Below, piece after piece: positions 37,301-49,300 of a DNA stretch of 64,000 bases. The notes under the pieces are model-generated. The model saw nothing but the letters and a program-made list of their open reading frames with translations. It did no database searches and had not been told where the DNA came from. Origin of the DNA: Owenia fusiformis (Eukaryota > Annelida > Polychaeta > Sabellida > Oweniidae); contig CAIIXF020000004.1 in assembly GCA_903813345.2 (NCBI GenBank), forward strand, positions 5,725,525 through 5,789,524, read 5' to 3'. Positions within the stretch are counted from its first letter, which is position 1. Every line of letters begins with the position of its first letter. The position numbers and the translations under genes were made by a program.

Positions 37301-40300
37301 CAGATAGTCTTCTTAAATCTATAGATGAGAGTTGAAACTGTCCCATCTCCACTATCCCTGAATCTGACTCTTCTTCAGAGGAAATATCATCAGTTGCTTA
37401 CTCCTCATCATTTTCTTCAACCAACTGAAAACTGTTTTGAGGGTGATTTTCCTCTATCCCCTTTCCCCTGAAGCATTAGCTGCCCTAAATCAAGATTGTG
37501 ATCTTCCCAAGTATGAAGTGCCACAACTCTTACTTTTGCACATTGTAGTAATTGTATTTCAATGTACATACATGTTGTTTGCTTAAGTCATTGCTTTAGT
37601 GGCTTACAAGTGTGTCTAAATATACTGTATACCAACCAGTTCTGTGCTCTGCTTCTGAGGATCAACCTCACCTCAGAGGCAGAGTATAGTATTCACATGT
37701 TATTCAAATATACTAGCATCAAAATAGAAATATTTCTGTTCATATGACTACTATATGATTGATTAAAAAAGAGCAACACTGGAGGCCCTTCTGGGATGGA
37801 TAGCAAAATAGATAACACTGAAGGCCCTTCTGGGATAACACACATGATAGACAATATTAGATAGCACTTACTCCAGCAGAATCTTCAGTAATGTCCATAA
37901 TTTGAACTGACTAAAGATGAATAAAACAAATAGCTTTAACACAATAGGAAAACTATTACCCCAAACATATCAAACAATGCTAAAACTCACAGAGGAAAAA
38001 AGTCAAAAGACTTCCTTTCTATTATATAGAAGTGAACTAGAATGGGATAAAAGGAATAACAAAAATGACATAATTGGACATGACATAGGTTTTAGAGATA
38101 GGAGAGAGTATGCTAAGCAACCACAAATTAAAATAAATGGAATTTAATTTGGAAATCTGAGAAATACAAAGCCTCCTGTCCAATTAAATTTTAACACTTT
38201 CAGAAATCGTCATTTAAGATAAGCCCCTGCAGTTTTGCAGTCTCATCTTCATCTCGACACAGTGTTGCCATTTTATCTTCATCCTCTTATGATGGAGGGT
38301 ATTCTTCTGGGTATTACTATGTGTTTGTATATACATTCTTCAGTCTACTTGCTGTACATGTAACTCATCTCTAGCTAACATCTACTGATCTTGGGTTGCA
38401 CTTAGGAGATTCAATGCTTTGCATTTGCCGTTTACTAAGTTTCTAAATAAATATTTAGTTAAAAACACCACTTAAGTTAATTATCATTGTACCCCTAGAC
38501 CAAACAATGGATTATACCACACGAACCACCAGATGTAAGATTGGGGGCCAAGCCGAATTAAGCTGCAAAAAGAAAGAAGAACCAAGTCGTTTCCAAAAAC
38601 TTCAGTAGTTTTGTCAGTTTATTTTATATTTTGACACATTTGAAAGCATTTTTAAAAAAAAATCATGGCACAATCAGATTGGGATCTATCAAGAGCTTGA
38701 ATGAGTGACATTTCAAAAATTCTAAAGGATCTGTCAAAATCACAGAAGGGGCTTCATGATGGGAAACATGCTGGGTTAGCCAGGGGGGCTGAAGCCATAT
38801 TCAGCAGGAGTCCTTCTATCAACAGGAATGATGATGTGGACCATGAGAAACAACAGCAGTTTGTCCAGCGATTAAAAGAGGAAGTCACTTTTCGCAACCA
38901 TCATCACAAACAGATGACTCAGAGCAATCAGCACCTCCTGATTATACATTAAATACCACACTGGATACGATTGATTATTCTGTCAAACCAAAAAATAAAT
39001 CAGGGGCTCAAATGGCCATGGCTCATGACGCTAGGCGGGCTTTAATTGAAAAAGAAAAATTGGCTGATCTTATGGTTGTGTGCTGACCAAAATAAAATAA
39101 TAAAGAAATTAGAAAATGCTAATAAAGACATGGCTAGACAAATGGAGGCTAGACTCCACAATTTAGAATTAAAACTAAAACAACAACAATCCTTCTCTGA
39201 GGAATTACAAAATCAGAATCACTTAATGTTCCTTGAACAGAATGAATTAAAACAACAAAATTCTAAATTGCGTGTCAAAGTAGGCACTTATAAAAGGCGT
39301 ACCATTCCCCCACCACCTTTCATGTCACGCACCACTCATGAGTCTGACTCAGACACTAATTCAGAGGGGGAGGTTGATCCAATTGAACATACACCTGTAT
39401 CCCAAGGGAGGTGGGTCCACCCTAACTTCTCCATCAGATCAGTCCACAATGAGAAATCACCATCCCCTGAACCAGCTAAGCCAGTGGGTACCATTCTTAA
39501 AAAGGCTGCTTTCAAACCAAAGCGTCTCAATGTTTATGAAGGGAATTAAGTGATGATTAGATTAATAATTGATTTTTGCGTGTTTGGAGAGAAAAAATGT
39601 GCCTCTCTGGTTATTTTTCAATTTATTAGGTGCAATTTGCACTATTTATGGAACACTGGTTATGACATGGATTCGAGGCTTGTTTCTGTAGGTGTAAGAG
39701 TTATATTCATTGGAAGGAAGGGGTAATCTCAAAACAAAACAAAATGTTTTCACTAAATTAAATACTAATATGTTTAAATAAGTCAAGGGTTTCGTTTTAA
39801 TTATCCTTCTAAATAACACCAAGATTTAAGACAAATTTGAGATGACTCTTTGTTTTAAATAAAATGTCTTGGTGTAATTCTTTCACTATTTGTTGGGGTG
39901 TCCAGAGTAATAATGGGAAAGAATAATTATTTAATGTATTCTAATTATACATTATAATTGAATGATATAATACGCAGGTAACAATGAACTAGCTATACAT
40001 AGAAATGGTATTGTTTTAAAATATTAATTTATGAATTTGAGTTAATAAATTTAATGTATTACCAGAGAGATGAATTTACTCAAAAAATAAAAATAAATAA
40101 TATAAAATTATGATTAAAACAGTATGCTCAGATAAATAAGATCATATCATCTACCATATGTGGCACTATATGTGTTCAAATAATTAAGTATTATTAAATT
40201 AAGCTAACCTATCCTTTCGGCGAAACCCATTGTTTTTTAATTTTCATAAACAAATGTTCTATGTATTGTTATATGTGAGATTCTGTTTGTCTTTGAGGGG

Positions 40301-43300
40301 GGGGGGTGAGTGTAGCACTTTCTTGCATTTGTATTTCCATGTATGTACATGCTGTCTGCTTATGTCATTGCTTTAGTGGCTAAAACGTGTGTCTAAATAT
40401 ATATTACTTCAGTTCTTTGCTATGCGTCTGAGGATCAACACTTCAGACGCATAGTATAGATTTCAAATATATATATATATATATATATATCATTAATGTT
40501 TAAAGCTCAATACAATAGTTATGTTTACATCAATTACTAGGCGATTTTCTGGGATTCATAATTAATAATAGACTAACAGCGACAATGAACATAATGTATG
40601 AACTATTTACACAACAACCATAGACACCAGTACGATATTAAGCCAAGAGGCTCGTTTCAAAAGGAACATTTCTGCTAAAACAGAAGAAAAGGGAACAATG
40701 ATATTACATAATTTCGTTATATTTGATATGAAAGAAACAATTCAACATATCCAGTGTATCATATATTGCGGTTCCTGTTGTAAAGAACATTTGCAATCTT
40801 AAAGGTTAAAAGAGGAACAAGTTAACATAAAATATTTCTGCCAGAGCAGAGGAAAAGGGATCAATGATATTACATAAACTTGTTATTTTTGATATGAAAG
40901 AAACAATTCAACGTATCCATATATTGCGGTTCCTGTTGTAAAGAACTGTTGCCATAGTTAGCTAATAATATTACCTAATGTTACCTAATGTCATATGCTT
41001 TTATGATTAAGTTGCTTGATTATTCTATATGTTGCTATTTGTGATTAAGTTTACCACACCTCAATTCATATTAGGGCTGAATACATAGCATCCCTACGCC
41101 ATTGCTGAGCCAGAATATAGTGCAATCCTTGTCTAACCATTTGTTTTATTATAACTTCCAATCAATGTGCTAGAATATATCCTTGCAAACCCTCTGCCCA
41201 TATAACGAAACCCCTGCTGCATAACCACCCAATCACTATGCAATGCATACTAATATCCCTGCTAATATTAGTCAGCTTAAGTCATGCTAAAATAAGGCTA
41301 GTCAGTCTGGCCCTGTCTCAAATCAAGAATACAACCTTGCGTCGTGTTTTGTAAAACAACAACTTCTTAACATAGACAACACTGGAGGCCCTTCTGGGAT
41401 TGTCTTCAGGATTGGGATGATATGTTGCCTTTAGCCTTGTTGATATACAGAAACACAGTGCACTCAACAACATATTATTCTCCAAATAAGATCATGCTTG
41501 GTAGTCAGGTATATCTGCCATGTGATTTAAAATATGGGATGATGTCAAGTCAGCTGAATACAAAAGAAAATATGACATGAGTGTGTCAACTCATCAATAT
41601 AGCCCTGGTTCTTCTGTATCACCCTGCTCTGAAACAAACACAAGGCAAAAAGTTGGTAAGACAATTTTATTCTGGAGTGTATATTGTGGTTGAAATAATA
41701 TCCTGTAATGTCCTCAGGATCAAGCAAAAGGAAATAAGTCAAGTGTTGTATCCTACAACATGCTTATTCCATATTATTCTAGAACTCAAGACCCCCTTGA
41801 GTGAAAGGGGTGTTGTTGCAAGGTAAAACGTGGACACCAATGACAAAAAGGCATAACAACTAGTGTCACTAGGGTGGTAAAAATAAAATCTTCAAATTAA
41901 TGTAATTTAATTCAATGAATATAAAAAAATATATTTGTATATCTGTTAAATTGGATTATACTCAAAAATTCTACAACACAAAGAATGAGGTGCAAACACC
42001 TCTTAGGTATTGGGATACCTTCACCGAGATGGAGGACCTAGCTGTGGAGGTGACTATGGTAAGGGCCATGGCCAGCGTGGTTGAAGAGGAGTATGAGGAA
42101 AACCTCATATCCAAATCCTCTTTTGACCACCACCATGGTCTGCTGTGGGAACGAATCCACAGTGTGGAGGTCCGTCTCGGTGAGGCCAAGCGGAGAGGTC
42201 AATACCTCTTAGACTTCTTGGGGACCTGTTGCCTGAGTGCTTCTGCGCTTTGTGTCTATGTATGTTTAAAGAAATAATCCAATTATAAATAAGTATTTGT
42301 TCCTAGCTTGTAGTATAGGCCATCATGCCATTTCAGATCACTGTGTCATTTACATCCTTTATAATGTCTCCATTATCTTAATTAAACATCCATGATTAAT
42401 AGGATATTTCTTGTTTATACAAAAACTCATATTAATTACATCAATATTACATTAACAATTAAAATTAGTTAAAATCATTTCTTTTCCAGAATGGAATTTC
42501 TTAATTTTCGAGTAGAGGTGCCCCTTACCATGCCCTTGGGACACGAGGACACTGGGGATTACCTTGTGTTCTATAACACGAGGGCTGAGGTGCAAACACC
42601 TCTCAGGCATTTGAATCCCTTCACTGAGATGGAGGATCTGTCTGTGGAAGTGACCATGGTTAGGGCAATGGGCAGTGTGGTAGAGAGGGATTATGTGGAA
42701 AATCTCATATCTAAATCCTCTTTTGACCACCCCCATGGTCTGCTGTGGGAACGGATCCACAGTATAGAGGACCGTCTCGGAGAGGCCAATACCTCTTAGG
42801 CTTCTTGGGGACCTGTTGCCTGAGTGCTTCTGCGCTTTGCGTCTATGCCTGTCTTAAGAAATAATCCAATTATAATTGTCCCTAGCTTGTAGTATAGGCT
42901 ATCATGTCATCTCAGATCACTTTTAGATTTTCGCGTGGAGGTGCCCCTAACTATGCCTCTGGGGCATGACGACACTGGAGATTACCTTGTCTTCTACAAC
43001 ACAAGGAATGAGGTGCAAACACCTCTAAGGTATTGGGATCCCTTCACCGTGATGGAGGACCTAGCTGTGGAGGTGACCATGGTAAGGGCCATGGCCAGCG
43101 TGGTTGAAGAGGAGTATGAGGAAATCCTCTTTTGACCACCACCATGATATGCTGTGGGAACGGATCCACAGTGTGGAGGACCGTCTCGGAGAGGCCAAGC
43201 GGAGAGGTCAATACCTATTGGCTTCTTGGGGGCCTGGTGCCTGAGTGCTTCTGCGCTTTGCGTCTATGTCTGTCTTAAGAAATAATCCAATTATTATTGT

Positions 43301-46300
43301 CCCTAGCTTGTAGTATAGGCTATCATGTCATCTCAGATCACTTTTAGATTTTCGTGTGGAGGTGCCCCTAACTATGCCTCTGGGGCATGACGACACTGGA
43401 GATTACCTTGTCTTTAACAACACAAGGAATGAGGTGCAAACACCTCTAAGGTATTGGGATCCCTTCATCGAGATGGAGAACCTAGCTGTGGAGGTGACCA
43501 TGGTAAGGGCCATGGCCAGCGTGGTTGAAGAGGATTATGAGGAAAAACACCACTCAGGCATTTGGATCCCTTCACTGAGATGGAGGATCTGTCTGTGGAA
43601 GTGACCATGGTTAGGGCAATGGGCAGTGTGGCAGAGAGGGATTATGAGGAAATTCTCATATCCAAATCCTCTTTTGACCACCACCATGGTCTGCTGTAGG
43701 AACGAATCCACAGTGTGGAGGACCGTCTCGGAGAGGCCAAGCGGAGAGGTCATACCTCTTAGGCTTCTTGGGAACCTGTTGCCTGAGTGCTTCTGCGCTT
43801 TGTGTCTATGTATGTTTAAAGAAATAATCCAATTATAAATAAGTACGAGGGGTGATTCAAAAGTAATGGACAAAATTTTATAGGCATACTAAATTTCACC
43901 CAATCAGTCTAATTTTTTCACAGTGAATAGATCAATCAATTCTCTACTTTGTGTCGAATTCTCATTTAAATGCATTTGAAATTGTTTCAGCTATGCATAA
44001 CCATGGTAACAAGGGTAAGCATGGGTGGAATTGGTTTTTTAATGATAATTGAATGTTTTTGTCATTTTTGCTTGATTTCGTTTTAATGACTCAATTACCA
44101 CACATGATATGTCTAACAAGCATGGTAATGCAATTGTCAAGCAAGACTCACATGCCCATGTGTTTGCTGTTGAGTTCTAAATTCAGCAGCCAATTGTGCT
44201 ATAACATCACAATGATATTTCTAAGAATGATGAGTCACAGTGAGTCAGAAAGTAGATCAGACTCTTAGACTCACACACATCCAAGAAATGTCTACTTTAC
44301 AACAAATCAAAGTTAAGCAAAGGATTGTTATTGAATATTTGGTAGCTACTGGAGAGACAAGGCAGGCAGTTGTCAAGAAAATAAAAGAGACACATGGAGA
44401 CAAGGCCTTGTCAAGGCAAGCCATTGAGCGATGGTACAAAGACTTTAGTGAAGGGGATACGAGAGTCTTAGATCTAAAGCGATCTGGAAGGCCCAAGACA
44501 ATATCAATTTATTTCGATTATTTTTTGTATAACGCATGGAAAGTAACTTTAAAAATTGAGCAATGTCATTAGTGTTGTGATAATAACGTCCCTTATACCT
44601 ATTTATTACAGGTCATGTAGACCATGGGCATGTGAGTCTTGCTTGACAATTGCATTACCATGCTTGTTAGACATATCATGTGTGGTAATTGAGTCATTAA
44701 AACGAAATCAAGCAAAAATGACAAAAACATTCAATTATCATTAAAAAACCAATTCCACCCATGCTTACCCTTGTTACCATGGTTACGCATAGCTGAAACA
44801 ATTTCAGTTGCATTTAAATGAGAATTCGACACAAAGTAGAGAATTGATTGATCTATTCACTGTGAAAAAATTAGACTGATTGGGTGAAATTAAATATGCC
44901 TATAAAATTTTGTCCATTACTTTTGAATCACCCCTCGTATTTGTTCCTAGCTTGTAGTATATGCCATCTTGCCATTTCAGATCACTGTGTCATTTACATC
45001 TTTTATAATGTCTCCATTATCATAATTAAATTACCATGATTAATACGATATTTAGAGGTCCCATCATCATTCCAGAAAAAGTTCCGTAAGAAAAAGAATG
45101 CATGCAAGAATATAACAACTGTTAAAAGAGAAAATTTAATTAGTATCAATTAAGAAAAATAAATTAAATAGAATGAATTCAATAAAATAAAGTAGTGTCA
45201 ATCAGTTGTACTTTCATATTTTGAAATGCTGACATGTGAACAACATTCTTAATTTCAAAGTCATCTGTTATCACTATAAGATATATGCATTAAAACACAT
45301 AAATCATTAACAAGTATTAATACAGACATTACACATATATGATATGCTTTATTAAAACCCTCATTGCTCTCTAGTATTGTAAGACCTATGGCATCTCAAG
45401 GGTAAGGTCTCTTTTCGATTATTCAGTCTGATTATTAACCCCTAAAACAAAATGAAGAAGGTTAATCAATTACATAATCCTTTATCAATTAAATTCGTAT
45501 TAGAGTGCATACAATGATGTGGTATAATGTTGCATGGTTAGGTAAATGATAATTGTTATATAGTCCATGCCTCTGCATTTGGACAGCTCAAACCGGAATC
45601 CTTGAAAGGTCAAGGCTGCAGTAGAACAAAATGGCAGAAGCTAAGCTAGAAGTTTTCTGAAAATCTTTTTAGCTGTAACTGCTAAATAATTTTACAAACC
45701 TTCCTGACCTTAATTGATTAACTTGGAGCATTCTATTTCTGTATGGCATTACAGTTTAGCTAACCTACAGATAGCTTCATTTGACCCTCAGCTTAATCAT
45801 CATTAATTACATTTACGTCTAGCTCGAAGTGGAAGCAATGGGAAGTTACATTCCTCAAGTTGTTTGTGTATACAGATACACTCTATTAACATACGGTATT
45901 TTTAGGTGCACTATGATATTTTATCTTTAACTTATGAAATAAAGGTTCTACAATAAGAATATTACAATGATTAATTATCAGGAATGGTAGCAACTTGGAT
46001 TTTTTAGACAGGTTTAACATTACGCTACCTTTAAGTTATGCATTATTAATCATTATAGTATTTAGCTATCTTCAATGAGCTTATTAATGAATGGTTCCTT
46101 GAAACATAAAATATGTCTCTTCAGTTTGAGATAACTCCTGAATATAAAACGGCATAAATTATGATTTTTTGGGATCACTTGTTGAGCAGCACAAGAACTC
46201 TAATCATTTAGAACTCTAATCTAATCCGACATTCTAACAAGTTACTGCACTTCAATTGAACATTTCTGCTAGAGCAGAGGAAAAGGGATCAATGATATAA

Positions 46301-49300
46301 CATAAACTTGTTATATTTGATATGAAATAAACAATTCAACGTATTCAGTGTTTCATATCTTGTGGTTCCTGTTGTAAAGAACATTTGCAATCTTAAAGGT
46401 TAAAAGAGGAACAAGTTAACATATCTCGTAAAGCAGTAAAGAAAATTTGCGGTATTAAAGCACGACAACGTATACGTATCTCATGAATTTTGCTGTAAAG
46501 AACAATTGGGATATTATTTCATACATAATGTTACCAGCCCTTGTTGTGAACAACAGAAAAAACTATCATGTGTGTATAGATAACAAAAATACAACTTTGT
46601 GTCGTGTTTCTTCAACCACCAAGTGCTAGTATAGACAACAGTAATTGTCAGAACATTACTGCTATACATATGTTTGACAGGGGTCTGTGTGCAATTTTCT
46701 ATTGGAAGTGGTATTTTCTTTGACCTTATAAAATCTTGATCTTTAGACTTGATTGTATTTATCCAATTTGAATCAATGTAAATATGATTTTATTATTGTA
46801 TGCATGACCTTTTCTTGTATTACATGTATTGTATTGTCATATTACTACATGTATATTGTAAAATTCTAAGGGGAGAATTAACCCGGGGTAGGGGAGAGTT
46901 TTAAGTGTAGTATTTCACAACACCAACATGTGCCTCTATGACCCCATGAACTAATGAGGTCAACTCTGTTTGTAAACAACCTTTCATTTTAAGGTCGAGC
47001 AATGCTCTTGGTATTGACGTGACGCAATTCAGATAATAAGACTAGTCAGTCTGGCCCTGTCTCCTGAAGCGGTAGGAATAATAAAGAAACCAAGAAAACA
47101 ACTTTGTGTCGTGTTTAGTACAACTTTGTAACACAGACAACAAGAACATTTGCAATCTTAAACGTTAAAAGAGGAACAAGTCAACATATCTCGTAAAGCA
47201 GTAAAGAACATTTGCGGTATTAAAGCACGACAATGTATACGTATCTCGTGAATTTTGCTATAAAGAACAATTGTGATATTATTTCGTACATAACGTTACC
47301 AGCCCTTGTTGTGAACAACAGAAAAAAACTATTATGTGCATATATATAATAATAGTAAACTTTGCATCGTCATGTCATTGCCTAAGATTGAGTCGGCCGA
47401 AGGTAGGTCAAAGCGGAATTTTCTGTCTTCGATTTTCGGGGATTTTTATCATCTAATGGGTCTGGCCACTCAAGGCATTGTTGAACAAATGACATCTCAT
47501 ATAACCAGTCTTGAAAAAAATCAAAGAACAATTGTTGAATGACAAAAGGCTATACGCAATAGTATGGTAGCCATGGCGAACTTAACACCATCTCGTATTG
47601 ACAACTTAGTATCTGTTATGGCAAAGAATGAAGAGATTATTTATAAGGCATTGTCAAATGTTTCTATTCAAATCTCTAATACCAGACAGGATCTTAATAT
47701 ACTGAACACATATGTGAGACAACTTAGAAAAGTTATATATTTTTTAGCCCGGGCATTTCATATTCGATCAAAGCAATTCACTGAAATAGAGAGTTCTTAT
47801 GTCAATCTGGAATTACTCAAATGCTAGAGGGGAGACTAACATTTATGTTTGTTGCTCCGAATGAATTAAAGGGAATATTAGAAATGGTTAAATTGCAGTT
47901 GGTTACAAATCTAGGTGCAGAATGGGAGTTAACCTATGATTCTCTTGACAAATATTATAGATCAATGACTGTGTTTGGGGGTTACACGGAAAAGGCTTTA
48001 TACATTACAATGAAATTTCCTTTTACCCCTGGGTATATGACAGTATATCCTGGACATTTCAACTCCTAAGGGCTGGGGGAGAAGTCTTACTTCAGCTAGA
48101 AACTCTGGAAAATAAGGCTAGCTAGTCTGGTCCTGTCTCTCGTTGTAATAGGAGCAATAAACCAGCAATCATTAAGGATACAAAGTGCTACTATAGCCAA
48201 CACTGGAGGCCCTTCTGGGATGGATAAATAACAGAGATTAGGCGACACTGGAGGCCCTTCAAAAAAGAACCCAGGATCCTGTTTATAATGCAGGTTGCTG
48301 GATATTTTAAATCGAAATGAAGATCTGGAACTGATTTGGTCCTCCTACCACAGGTCAAAGAAGATATAGATGGAATAATGTTGCAGCCCATGAAGATCTG
48401 GAACTGATTTGGTGGCAAAGACCAAATTTATTAGGAGTAATAAACCAACAATTATTACTAATACAATTTGCGTTGTGGTCTTCAACCAACAAGTGCTACT
48501 ATAGCCAACACTGGAGGCCCTTCTGGGATGGATAAACAACAATAACTGGATAAGGTGACAATCACTTACCTTTACATCTAACAGCAGCAAACCCAGTTTT
48601 ACATGTTGCTACTGGTTGAATTCTGCATGCACCCATATCTTTTGAGGTTTGGGAGCATTGGACGGTTACATTACCTAAGAAATTAAATTAAATAAAATTA
48701 AATGATTAATGCATTTTCACTTGAAAATTTTCAATCAGAAGTGAAAATCAATAAATTACATAAAAATTTGTAAGCAAAATATTGACAAAGATTATGTTTC
48801 ATCAAAATTGAGAAATGCATAACTACAATGACATTCAGAGAAGTCCCCATGGATGAATGTGGCATTCATCACAAAGATAAATATACTAAGGGTGGTTTCA
48901 TGACAAAACACATACTCAAATTTTCACCACTGAACTCAAAGTCAATGTCACTGACTGGCACAGCTTTGTCTGCGTTATAACCCATTGTGCTACATATAAC
49001 CTTTGCATCATTGTAATCCCAGCTAGTATCACAAACTGTGTTCCACTTGTCATTAATGTAGACTTCTACTATTCCTGCAGTGGAATCACCTCCAACCAAC
49101 CACACTCCAGGCAGTGGTCTACTTGCTCTTTGGCCTTGGGTAAATAAAATTTAATTCACTCAGAACTCACAATAATGGAATATGACTGTTTGATGCCAAA
49201 GCAAAGATGTTCTGGTCAGTGTAATGTATCTGCTTTATATGAGCTTATTAGCCTTTTGCAGATTATTGACATAGACAATGTACAAACTATTTTGTGAAAA

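Larger units (their letters stand above)
36998..38167. repeat. 250-bp direct repeats around an LTR
   Basis: 36,998-37,250 and 37,905-38,167 are direct copies ('aagatgaataaaacaaatag', 'gacttcc...tctattatatagaagt'). Between them lies the LTR-like segment at 37,544. The repeat arose by duplication involving intron 3 sequence close to exon 4. Confidence 0.65.

Noticed and set aside
37562-37747. 61-residue frame in LTR A
   Set aside because: Lies in LTR sequence shared with B and C, where the frame is not kept.
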